From an uncultured Roseateles sp. (GTDB lineage Bacteria > Pseudomonadota > Gammaproteobacteria > Burkholderiales > Burkholderiaceae_C): 64,000 nt of DNA. The position numbers and the translations under genes are program-made. Positions 19,514 to 28,323 of the stretch are shown piece by piece; position 1 is the stretch's first letter; every line of letters begins with the position of its first letter. The DNA lies in NCBI RefSeq assembly GCF_945956965.1, contig NZ_CAMFJS010000003.1, forward strand, positions 186,001-250,000, written 5' to 3'. The notes under the pieces are model-generated. The model did no database searches, had not been told where the DNA came from, and was given only the letters and a program-made list of their open reading frames with translations.

Positions 19514-21712
19514 TTACTTCACACCCATTTCGCCCAGCAGGCGCTGGGCCTTGTCGACCACCTTCATCTGCCAGAGCATGTAGCGGGCATCCAGACAGAT
19601 GCTGCGCGACTTCTTGGCATCGAAGTCCCAGCTATCGATGACGCTGTCCAGCGTGCCGTCAAACAGCAGGCCGACCAGCTCGGCACGGTCATTCAAGACC
19701 GGCGAGCCGGAGTTGCCGCCGGTCGTGTCCAGCGTGGCCAGGAAGTTGACCGGCACCGAGTCCAGCGCGGCGACGCCGTAGTTATCAAACTTGCGGGCCT
19801 TGATGGCCGCCAGCTGTTCGGCCGGAGCATTGAACTCGCCCTCGCCCTTGTGCTTGGCAGGAATGCCGCGCAAGGTGGTGAAGGCATGCCAGTCGCCGCC
19901 GTCCACCGCGCCCTTGCGGCCCTCGACCTTGCCGAAAGCCACGCGCAGCGTGCTGTTGGCGTCGGGGTAAACGGCTTCGCCCTTGCTGGCCTTGAAAGCG
20001 ATCAGGGCCTTCATGGTGTTGCCATAGGCTTGGTTGATCTGACCTGCGATTTCCTTGTCGCGGTTTTCGCGCGCTTCGTCATCGGCATACAGGGCCACGG
20101 CGGCCTTGATGAAGGCGTCGTCGCTGGCCTTGAAGCCAGCCACATCGCTCTTCAACCAAGCCATGCGCTCGGCCTTGTTGGCCAGCTTGCTGCCGGCGTA
20201 AACCACATCCAGGCGGGCCTTGATGGCGGCCTCATCCATGCCAGCTTGCAGGCCCAGGGCGGCCAGCAGCGGCGCATTCAATTGCGTGGCGGGCTGGGCC
20301 AGGTAGCGGGCCAGGAAGTGGGCGGTCAAGCGCTTGTCGACTTGCTCGTCATAGCGCTTGTCCAGTGCTTCCAGGCCTTGGCTCAGGCGGCGTTGGTCGC
20401 GGGCCTGGAAGCCGGGCTTGCGCTCGGCATCGGCCTTGGCTTGCTGGTGGGCGTTTTCCAGCAAGGTGCGGGCGGTGCCCAGCAGGCGCGGGGCGCTCAG
20501 GTCCAGCAAGATCTCGGCGCGGCTGATGGCTTGGCGCTGGGCCAGCAGGCTTTCCACCTTGGCGATATCGGCGCCGTAGAGCTTGTTGCGGCCGGCGTCG
20601 GCGCTGATCCACTGCTTCAACTCAGCAAAAGCCTGGCTCTTGCGGGCCAGGATGTCGCTGCCCTCGTAGCTGGCTTGCTGGCCTTGCAGGTTCTTGAAGT
20701 AATTGCCCAGGCCGGCCACGCGGTCGGCCATGGCGATTTCGGCTTCGCGGCGGCCAGCGGTTTCCTGCTTGATCAGGGCCAGTTGCTCACCCATCAGCTT
20801 GATGCGGGTGGGCTGCTCCCAACCGAAGGCGAAGTCCACCTCGGCCGGCAGGCGGTGGCGGTTGGTGCGGCCGGGGTAGCCGGTGACCATGACGAAGTCG
20901 CCTTCATTCAGCGGCTTGGAGGCCAGCTTGAGGAAATGCTTGGGCTCGTAAGGTTTGTTGGCGGCGTTGAAGTCGGCCGGCTTGCCGTCCGGGCCCACAT
21001 AGGCGCGGTAGAAGCTGTAGTCACCGGTGTGGCGCGGCCACATCCAGTTGTCGGTGTCGCCACCGAACAGGCCCACGCCCAGCGCCGGCGCATGCACCAG
21101 GCGCACGTCGCGGATTTCCATCTGCTTGATCAGCTGGTACTGCAGGCCGCCGTAGAAGCTGGCAACTTGGCAGCGGTGGCCGGCGTCTTGCTCGCAAGCC
21201 GCGGTCAGGGACTTCTGCTTGGCTTCGATCGCGTCAACGCGGGCCTTGCCGTTCAAACCTTGGGTCTTGGCGTCCAGCACCTTGTCGCTGACGTCGCTGA
21301 CGGCCACGGTCACATAGACACGGCTGCCGGGCGCGGCCGGCAACTCATCGCCCAGGGAAGCGGCCAAAAAGCCGTTCTTCAGCAGGTCACGCTGAGGCGT
21401 CGAGTTGTACTGAATGCTGCCGTAAGCGCAGTGGTGGTTGGTCACCACCAAGCCTTGCGGCGACACGAAGGAGGCGGTGCAGCCACCCAGGCTGATCACG
21501 GCGCCCATGGGGAACTCGGTCAGCTGAGTCAGCTTGGCGGGGTCCAGCTGCAGGCCGGCGGCCTTCAGATCCTTGGCGATTTGGGGCAATTGCTGGGGCA
21601 TCCACATGCCCTCACCCGCCTGTGCGGAGGCCATCAGACCCAAGCTCAGGCCCAGGCTCAGGGCCTGCGCAGCGCTGCCGGGCAAACCGTAGGGATTCTT
21701 CTTTTGTTTCAT
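19514..21712 (-). CDS. S46 family peptidase (dipeptidyl-peptidase 7/11-like)
   Basis: GGCTASFVSPQGLVVTNHHCAYGSIQYNST (catalytic His region), TTGGNSGSPVLNDRAELVGLLFDG (catalytic Ser region); start MKQKKNPYG. Confidence 0.95.
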   Translation of the reverse strand: MKQKKNPYGLPGSAAQALSLGLSLGLMASAQAGEGMWMPQQLPQIAKDLKAAGLQLDPAKLTQLTEFPMGAVISLGGCTASFVSPQGLVVTNHHCAYGSIQYNSTPQRDLLKNGFLAASLGDELPAAPGSRVYVTVAVSDVSDKVLDAKTQGLNGKARVDAIEAKQKSLTAACEQDAGHRCQVASFYGGLQYQLIKQMEIRDVRLVHAPALGVGLFGGDTDNWMWPRHTGDYSFYRAYVGPDGKPADFNAANKPYEPKHFLKLASKPLNEGDFVMVTGYPGRTNRHRLPAEVDFAFGWEQPTRIKLMGEQLALIKQETAGRREAEIAMADRVAGLGNYFKNLQGQQASYEGSDILARKSQAFAELKQWISADAGRNKLYGADIAKVESLLAQRQAISRAEILLDLSAPRLLGTARTLLENAHQQAKADAERKPGFQARDQRRLSQGLEALDKRYDEQVDKRLTAHFLARYLAQPATQLNAPLLAALGLQAGMDEAAIKARLDVVYAGSKLANKAERMAWLKSDVAGFKASDDAFIKAAVALYADDEARENRDKEIAGQINQAYGNTMKALIAFKASKGEAVYPDANSTLRVAFGKVEGRKGAVDGGDWHAFTTLRGIPAKHKGEGEFNAPAEQLAAIKARKFDNYGVAALDSVPVNFLATLDTTGGNSGSPVLNDRAELVGLLFDGTLDSVIDSWDFDAKKSRSICLDARYMLWQMKVVDKAQRLLGEMGVK

Positions 21713-21870
21713 GCGCGTTGTGTTTCTCAGGCTAGGTTCAAGAACAAAGCCGCGAAGCCTACAGGCTGAACGCGGCATTGCCAAAAGACATGGGGTTAAA
21801 AAAATTTCGCCAGCGCCGGGCGGTGGCGCTGTGTCAGTTGCACAGGGCAAGAGGCGCTGCGGCTCAGCCC

Positions 21871-23184
21871 TCAGGGCTGCGCAGGCACTTCACCGCGCGA
21901 GAAGGCCATCACCATGCCTGCAGCCAGGTACAGACGCGGCACGATGGAGCTGATCAGCACATATTCCGCATCACTGGTGTGGGCGCCGGCGCCGCGCAAG
22001 CCAAAGCGCTCCACCACCGGGCCAGTGGCGCGCAGCGCGGCAAAGGCGGCATCGGTGCCGCCACCGGCCGCCACCGCATCAACGCGCAGCTGCAAACCCA
22101 GCTCGGCATAAATGCGCCGGGCATGTTCGGCAAAAGCCTGTGACACGGGGGTAGCCTCCAGGGGCGGACGGCGGCGCTCAAATTTCAGCTCCACCCGGGC
22201 TTCCGGCAAGAGCCGGTTCTGGATGCGCTGCTGCAGCTTTTGCTCCAGCGCGTCGTAATCCTGCACCCGCAGCACTCGGACATCGGCTTCGGCCGTGGCC
22301 AGCGGCGGGATCATATTGCGCACGATGCCGGCCTTGGCCATGGTCCAGTTGAGCTTGACGCCTGTCAGCGGGTCGGACAAATCACGCATCTGCAGCACTT
22401 GATGCGACAACTCGTACAAGGCATTGACGCCAAACTGCGGCGCCCCGCCCGCATGGGTGGCGCGGCCATGCACCGTCAGGTTCACCGAGGCAATGCCGGC
22501 GGTAGCCAGCGACACATGATCGGCGGTGGCGCCCGAGCCTTCGAAGGACATCACCGCATCATGCTCGGCCCCCAAGCGGGTGAGGATGGCACGCGAGCCG
22601 GGTGAGGAGATTTCTTCATCCGCATTGAAGAGCACGGTGATCTGGCCGTAGTCCTCAAAATTCAGCGACTTCAGCATCGCCAGCAAGTGCAAAACGGTGG
22701 CCAGGCCTTGCTTGTCGTCAGCAATGCCCAAGCCATAGGCCCGGTCTTCGCGGATACCAAAGGGCTGGCGCGCCAGCATGCCGGCCGGGTAAACGGTGTC
22801 CATATGCGCGATCAGCAAGATCTTCTTGCTGCCCTTGCCACGGAACACGGCCTTGACATGCTGACCCAGTTCTTCCGGCGTGTCTTCCATGCGGTAGACC
22901 TCGCTGGGTGCCAGCAGCTCCACCTCGCCGCCAAGCGCGCGCAGGCGCTCGGCCAACACGCCCGCCAATTGCTTGAGCCCTGCGACCTCACGGCTGCCGG
23001 TCTCGATATTGACGAACTGCTCCAGGCTCTTGAGCAAAGGCGCTTGTTCCCGCTGGGCTGCGGCCAGCAGATTCGCCTGAGGTGCAGTCCCAGCGGCCCA
23101 GGCCGAACCCAGCAGCATGGGCGCGCAAAGCACTAGGGCGGAAAAGACAGACTGAAAACGCGGCGTCCGCAAGGCTGTGGGCAT
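21871..23184 (-). CDS. M20 family metallopeptidase (glutamate carboxypeptidase-like), exported
   Basis: ILLIAHMDTVYPAG, GIADDKQGLATVLH, VLFNADEEISSPGSR; signal-like N-terminus. Confidence 0.93.
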   Translation of the reverse strand: MPTALRTPRFQSVFSALVLCAPMLLGSAWAAGTAPQANLLAAAQREQAPLLKSLEQFVNIETGSREVAGLKQLAGVLAERLRALGGEVELLAPSEVYRMEDTPEELGQHVKAVFRGKGSKKILLIAHMDTVYPAGMLARQPFGIREDRAYGLGIADDKQGLATVLHLLAMLKSLNFEDYGQITVLFNADEEISSPGSRAILTRLGAEHDAVMSFEGSGATADHVSLATAGIASVNLTVHGRATHAGGAPQFGVNALYELSHQVLQMRDLSDPLTGVKLNWTMAKAGIVRNMIPPLATAEADVRVLRVQDYDALEQKLQQRIQNRLLPEARVELKFERRRPPLEATPVSQAFAEHARRIYAELGLQLRVDAVAAGGGTDAAFAALRATGPVVERFGLRGAGAHTSDAEYVLISSIVPRLYLAAGMVMAFSRGEVPAQP

Positions 23185-23417
23185 GACAAGGCTTTCGCAG
23201 GTGGGCAAGAGGAGCGGGCGATTCTAGATGCGCAGCAGCGCCACGCCGGCCGCCTTGAAGTCAGAAGCGACAAAGGGCCAGCACGCTCGGGCCCCGCCGT
23301 GAAATAGCGAGCAAAGCACCGAGATTTGACCGTATGTTTTTCGCGTTACGCGGCATACTCATTGACAGAAAAGTGGGCGCCGGAGCACCGGCAGCACACA
23401 AGTCAAGGAGACACCGC

Positions 23418-24974
23418 ATGACGATCCGTCGACAACTGCTCCTGGCCTTTGGCGCACTCGCCGGGCTCTGCCTTCTGGTCGCCCTGCTTGCGGTCGCCGC
23501 CCTGGGCCAATCCAATGAGGCTTTCGTCAGCTTCGCCGAGGGCAGCAACCAGCGCTCGCAATTGCTGAGCCGGCTTGGCGGGGCGATGAAAGACCGCGCC
23601 ATCGCCACCCAGAACCTCTTGCTGGCCAATAGCCCGGCCGAGCGCGAACAGCAGGCCGCCGCCGCCAGCGCCGCCCACAAGGAAGTGCAGGACTTGCTGG
23701 GCCGCTTCAGCAGCGCCGTCGCGGCTGCCACCGATATGGACGAGGCCGCCAAGCAAGCCGCCAATGAGGCCAAGCAGCTCGAGCAGACCTACGCCCCGAT
23801 CGCGCTGAACATCATCAATATGGGCCTCACCGGCGACCGGGACGAGGCCACGACCCGCATGAATGCTGAAGGCATTCCCCTGCTGGTCAAGCTGAACAAG
23901 CTGCTGCGCCGCGACACCGAAGTCGCCGAGCAAGAGGCTCAGCACAAAGCCCAGGCGGCGCAGGCCAGCATGTGGCGCTGGCGCCTAGGCCTCATGCTGG
24001 TCTCGGCCCTGGCCTTGTTCGCCTCGCTGGCCGTGGCGGGCATGATCATCCGCAATTTGCACCGAGCCCTGGGGGCTGAGCCGGTGGCGCTGCGGCGCGC
24101 CGTAGGCCGGGTGGCGAATGGCGATCTCGGCCATATCGAGGGCGGCGAAACCGCCCGCCCGGGCAGCGTGCTGGCCTCGGTGGTCACCATGCAAGCCAGC
24201 CTGGTGGCGCTGATCTCGCATGTGCGCGATGCCGCCAATCAGATCGCCACCGCCTCCTCCGAAATCGCCGTGGGCAGCCTGGATCTGTCCAACCGCACCG
24301 AAAGCCAGGCCGCCTCACTGGAAGAAACCTCGGCCACCATGGCCACGCTGAGCGACACAGTGCGGCTGAACGCCCAAAGTGCCGAGCAAGCCAATCACTT
24401 GGCCCGCGGCGCCTCCGAGATTGCCGTGGAGGGCGGCAAGATCTTCGGCCAGGTGGTGGACACCATGAAGGCCATCAATAGCAGTTCGCACCGCATCGAA
24501 GACATCATCTCGGTGATCGACGGCATCGCCTTCCAGACCAATATCCTGGCCCTGAATGCGGCCGTCGAAGCCGCGCGGGCGGGCGAGCAAGGCAAGGGAT
24601 TTGCGGTGGTGGCCTCCGAGGTGCGCAGCCTGGCGCAACGCGCCGCCAATGCCGCCAAGGAAATCCACGCCCAGATCGCCACCAGCGTGCAGCAGGTGGA
24701 AGACGGCTCCAGCCTGGTCGATCAGGCCGGCGTCACCATGGGCCGGGTGCTGGGCGCGATTCAGCAGGTGAGCGAAATCGTCAACACCATCAGCTCGGCC
24801 AGCAAGGAGCAAAGCCAAGGCGTCACGCAGATCGGCGAGACGGTGACCCAACTGGACCAAGCCACCCAGCAAAACGCCGCCCTGGTGGAACAAAGCGCCG
24901 CCGCTGCCGAGAGCCTGCAGCAACAAGCCCGCGCCATGATTGAAGTCGTGGCCACCTTCAAGCTTCAGAGCTGA
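23418..24974 (+). CDS. Methyl-accepting chemotaxis protein
   Basis: MTIRRQLLLAFGALAGLCLL TM1, TM2, signalling hairpin [50 protein letters not shown]. Confidence 0.95.
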   Translation: MTIRRQLLLAFGALAGLCLLVALLAVAALGQSNEAFVSFAEGSNQRSQLLSRLGGAMKDRAIATQNLLLANSPAEREQQAAAASAAHKEVQDLLGRFSSAVAAATDMDEAAKQAANEAKQLEQTYAPIALNIINMGLTGDRDEATTRMNAEGIPLLVKLNKLLRRDTEVAEQEAQHKAQAAQASMWRWRLGLMLVSALALFASLAVAGMIIRNLHRALGAEPVALRRAVGRVANGDLGHIEGGETARPGSVLASVVTMQASLVALISHVRDAANQIATASSEIAVGSLDLSNRTESQAASLEETSATMATLSDTVRLNAQSAEQANHLARGASEIAVEGGKIFGQVVDTMKAINSSSHRIEDIISVIDGIAFQTNILALNAAVEAARAGEQGKGFAVVASEVRSLAQRAANAAKEIHAQIATSVQQVEDGSSLVDQAGVTMGRVLGAIQQVSEIVNTISSASKEQSQGVTQIGETVTQLDQATQQNAALVEQSAAAAESLQQQARAMIEVVATFKLQS

Positions 24975-25046
24975 AATCCAGCCCATGCACCATGATTGAA
25001 GTCGCGGCCACGCTCAAGCTCCAGCACTGAATTCAAGCCCAAACAC
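24935..25046 (+). repeat. Tandem 56-bp imperfect duplication of the chemoreceptor 3' end
   Basis: CATGATTGAAGTCGTGGCCACCTTCAAGCTTCAGAGCTGA... (24935) repeated as CATGATTGAAGTCGCGGCCACGCTCAAGCTCCAGCACTGA... (24991), about 10 mismatches over 56 bp by eye. Confidence 0.85.
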
Positions 25047-25168
25047 CAAAAACAAATACCCAGAAACAGGGCTAGCCATTCACCCTCAAATGACGGATAA
25101 AGAGGCTGACGCGAAACTGACAATAGCCAGCCTCGCGCCGCCCTCCAATCTGGCTGTTCGAGGTGGGT

Positions 25169-25432
25169 ATGACTCTGCTGCAACTGACCCAAATCAAGCG
25201 CTGGCTGCTGCTGCATCAAGCCCGCCACCCGGTCGAGCTCTATGCCTGGGACCTGGTGCTGACAGCCTGGGTGATGGGCTGGATGGCGCTGCCGGTGCTG
25301 CTGCTTCTGCATGATTGGCCCCTACTGCCCCTGTGCCTGATTGGCTATGTGCTGCCGAACGGCTATGCCAGTTGGCGCCGCGGCCTGCATCGCAGAGGCC
25401 GTTTGCGCTGCGATTGGCTGACAGCGCTTTGA
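25169..25432 (+). CDS. Small membrane protein, hypothetical
   Basis: MTLLQLTQIKRWLLLHQARHPVELYAWDLVLTAWVMGWMALPVLLLL...; GAGGTGG upstream of ATG; two hydrophobic segments; followed by terminator-like hairpin. Confidence 0.6.
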   Translation: MTLLQLTQIKRWLLLHQARHPVELYAWDLVLTAWVMGWMALPVLLLLHDWPLLPLCLIGYVLPNGYASWRRGLHRRGRLRCDWLTAL

Positions 25433-25469
25433 GGGCAGCTTGGCTCCCCGCTCAGCCCAGAAACGACAA

Positions 25470-25490
25470 AGCCCTCGAAGTTCGAGGGCT
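25470..25490. terminator. Bidirectional terminator-like hairpin
   Basis: AGCCCTCGAA-G-TTCGAGGGCT perfect stem between convergent ORFs. Confidence 0.6.
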
Positions 25491-25546
25491 CAGTGGAGAC
25501 GCAAGCCTGGGCTTGCTGAGGTGCACGGGTTTAGCGGCTCAGCACC

Positions 25547-25900
25547 TCAATGCACCAAACCAATCCAGGCGCCTGCCTGCTGATAGCTGTTGAACAAGTG
25601 CATCGCCAGTTCGCGCAAGGCCGGGTTGGGGCTGGCGTGGCCCTGGGCCAGGCGCTCGCAAGCGTACAGGCGGTCATACATCATGCGGGTGGCTTGCAGG
25701 CTGATGCCCTCGGCCGCCATCAAGGCCTGGAAGCGCTGCAAATCGGCCGGGTCGGCCGGGCCGACGACGGGCATGCACAGATCCAGCAGCTGATGCTGCG
25801 GGCGCAAGGAGGGGTCCACAGCCACGGCCACGCCGTCCAGGGCATACAGCGGCAAGGCGTTGTGCTGATGGTCAGGAATGAGGTGCAGCGGGATGATCAT
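25547..25900 (-). CDS. Conserved hypothetical protein, 117 aa
   Basis: Complete ORF MIIPLHLIPDHQHNALPLYALDGVAVAVDPSLRPQHQLLDLCMPVVGPADPADLQRF...; own terminator on 3' side; no family recognised. Confidence 0.7.
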   Translation of the reverse strand: MIIPLHLIPDHQHNALPLYALDGVAVAVDPSLRPQHQLLDLCMPVVGPADPADLQRFQALMAAEGISLQATRMMYDRLYACERLAQGHASPNPALRELAMHLFNSYQQAGAWIGLVH

Positions 25901-25971
25901 GGGGCGGCCTCGGCTCAGAAGCAGGGAATGGCCTCATGATGCCGGGCTCGCGCCAAACTTAAATCGCAAAA

Positions 25972-25990
25972 AGCCGGTGATTCACCGGCT
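25972..25990 (-). terminator. Rho-independent terminator downstream of dcd
   Basis: AGCCGGTGA-T-TCACCGGCT; minus-strand stem followed by TTTTTGCGATTT. Confidence 0.75.
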
Positions 25991-25998
25991 GATTTCAT

Positions 25999-26568
25999 TC
26001 AAGTTTTCGGCAAGGTCACGCCGGTCTGGCCCTGGTACTTGCCGCCGCGGTCCTTGTAGCTGGTCTCGCAGACCTCGTCGCTCTCAAAGAACAGCACTTG
26101 GGCGCAGCCTTCGCCCGCGTAGATCTTGGCCGGCAGCGGCGTGGTGTTGCTGAACTCCAGCGTCACATAGCCTTCCCATTCGGGTTCGAAGGGCGTGACA
26201 TTGACGATGATGCCGCAACGCGCATAAGTGCTCTTGCCCAAGCAGATGGTCAGCACATTGCGTGGGATGCGGAAGTACTCCATCGTGCGCGCCAAGGCAA
26301 AGCTATTGGGCGGGATGATGCAGTGGTCGCCCTCCATGTCGACAAAGCTCTTATCGTCGAAGTTCTTGGGGTCGACCACGCTGCTGTAGACATTGGTGAA
26401 GACCTTGAACTCGGGCGCGCAGCGGATGTCATAGCCATAACTGGAGGTGCCGTAGCTGACGATTTTCTCGCCGGCGGCGTTGGCGCGGATCTGGCCGGGC
26501 TCGAAGGGCTCGATCATGCCGTGCTGCTCCGCCATGCGGCGTATCCATTTGTCGCTCTTGATGCTCAT
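25999..26568 (-). CDS. dcd: dCTP deaminase
   Basis: [28 protein letters not shown]...[19 protein letters not shown]...[45 protein letters not shown]. Confidence 0.98.
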   Translation of the reverse strand: MSIKSDKWIRRMAEQHGMIEPFEPGQIRANAAGEKIVSYGTSSYGYDIRCAPEFKVFTNVYSSVVDPKNFDDKSFVDMEGDHCIIPPNSFALARTMEYFRIPRNVLTICLGKSTYARCGIIVNVTPFEPEWEGYVTLEFSNTTPLPAKIYAGEGCAQVLFFESDEVCETSYKDRGGKYQGQTGVTLPKT

Positions 26569-26626
26569 CGGGGGCTTCTCTCTGGTCTGCTGTGCTGGCC
26601 CGGATTTTACGGGCAGGCCGCGGGCC

Positions 26627-28267
26627 TCAACGCAGGGTCACGCCATCAAAGCGGATGGTGCCGTCCACCCCGAGCTGGAAGCCGAGCACATTCTTGCGCA
26701 GGGCCACGCTCATGGCACCATTGGCAATCGGGCTCCAGGGCAGCTGCTTCATCGCGATCTGCTGGGCCTTGGCGTAGAGCTTTTTGCGCTCCGCCACATC
26801 CAGGGTCTGCTTGGCGGCAGTGATGGTGGCATCAAAGTCTTTGTCGCAAAAAAAGCTGGCGCTCGCCGCGCCGCAGGCCAGCTGACCGGCCGTGCTGGCG
26901 GGTTCCACCTCGCTATTCCAGCCGAGCAAGGCGGTGTCATGCTCGCCAGCATCAATGCGCTTGAGGTACTCGCCCCACTCGTAGGTGACGATCTTGGCCT
27001 GCACGCCCACCTTGGCCCAGTCGCTTTGAATCATCTGAGCCATCAGCTGGGCATTGGGGTTGTAAAAGCGCTGCACCGGCATGGCCCAAAGCGTGAGGCT
27101 CAGGTCTTTCACCCCGGCCTTTTGCAGCAGCGCCCGCGCTTGCTCGGGCGCGTAAGGCTGCGCTTTGAGCGAGCCGTCATGCGCCCAATTGATCATGGGC
27201 ATGAAGGAGTCAGCCACCACCCCACCCTTGCCGAACACGGTTTTGATGATGGCCGGCTTGTCGATGGCCATGTCCAGGGCCTGGCGCACGGCCAGTTTGT
27301 CCAGCGGCGGCTTTTTCAGATTGAAAGCCAGAAAGCCAATATTCATGCCAGGGACGGACTGGATAGTGATGCCCGGCTCTTGCTGCAACTCGGCCAGATC
27401 CACCGAACCGGTGATGGGCGCGATATCGCACTCATTGCGCTTGAGCCGCTGAGTTCGCACGTTACGGTCTACGGTGATGGCATAGACCAGGTTGTCGCTC
27501 AGCGGCACATCCTTCAGAAAGTAGCTGGGATTGCGGCTGTAGCGAATCACGCTATCGGGCTGAAAGCTCTTGAACACAAAGGGCCCGGTGCCCACTGGCT
27601 GGGTGGCAATCTGACCGGGCTTGCCGCTGCGCAGCAGCTGCGCCGCATATTCAGCCGACTGGATGCCGACAAAGGCAAAGCCCAAACTGCCGAGAAAGGA
27701 GGCATCCACACCGCTGAGCTTGATCTGCACCTCGTCCTCGGCCAGCTTGTCGACGCTGAGGATCAGCTTGTCCCAGCCCAGCGAGGGCACGTAGGGCGAG
27801 ATGGTGGGATAGGCCTTTTGGTAGCTGCTCTTGGGGTCCAGCAAGCGGGTGAAGGTGAACAGCACATCGTCGGCATTGAAGTCACGCGTCGGCTTGAACC
27901 AGGCCGTGCTGTGGAACTTCACGCCGTGGCGCAGCTTGAAGCGGTAGGTCTTGCCATCCGGGCTGATGGTCCAGCTCTCGGCCAGCGAGGGCAGGATCTT
28001 GTCGCTGGCCAAATCGTTGTCCACCAGGCCCGAGTAGATCGGCAAAGTGGCGATGTGATCAACGCCCGAATCCGTATTGGCCGGATCGAAAGTCTTGGGG
28101 CTGCCGGGCGCGCAAAAACGCAAGGTGCCCGGCACGGCCTGGGCCGCAGGTGGCGCCATGAGCATGCCAGCCAGCCCGGCCAGTTGAACAGCCAGGGCAA
28201 GCAGCAAAGGGGACGAGCGGCGGCAAGCAAAATTCACGGCAGATTCCCGAAGTGGCAGGCGCTGCAT
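26627..28267 (-). CDS. ABC transporter substrate-binding protein (SBP_bac_5, peptide/dipeptide-type)
   Basis: [33 protein letters not shown]...[27 protein letters not shown]. Confidence 0.93.
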   Translation of the reverse strand: MQRLPLRESAVNFACRRSSPLLLALAVQLAGLAGMLMAPPAAQAVPGTLRFCAPGSPKTFDPANTDSGVDHIATLPIYSGLVDNDLASDKILPSLAESWTISPDGKTYRFKLRHGVKFHSTAWFKPTRDFNADDVLFTFTRLLDPKSSYQKAYPTISPYVPSLGWDKLILSVDKLAEDEVQIKLSGVDASFLGSLGFAFVGIQSAEYAAQLLRSGKPGQIATQPVGTGPFVFKSFQPDSVIRYSRNPSYFLKDVPLSDNLVYAITVDRNVRTQRLKRNECDIAPITGSVDLAELQQEPGITIQSVPGMNIGFLAFNLKKPPLDKLAVRQALDMAIDKPAIIKTVFGKGGVVADSFMPMINWAHDGSLKAQPYAPEQARALLQKAGVKDLSLTLWAMPVQRFYNPNAQLMAQMIQSDWAKVGVQAKIVTYEWGEYLKRIDAGEHDTALLGWNSEVEPASTAGQLACGAASASFFCDKDFDATITAAKQTLDVAERKKLYAKAQQIAMKQLPWSPIANGAMSVALRKNVLGFQLGVDGTIRFDGVTLR

Positions 28268-28323
28268 ATTCGCATGCGCCGCCAACGCTGGCCCGGCCGT
28301 GAATACCCTTGGCTTTGCCGCGC

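Noticed and set aside
19850-21769. 639-aa ORF antisense to the S46 peptidase
   Set aside because: Composition (Gly/Ala/His/Gln/Leu-rich, no domain) is typical of GC-rich antisense frames; the opposite strand has unmistakable S46 motifs.
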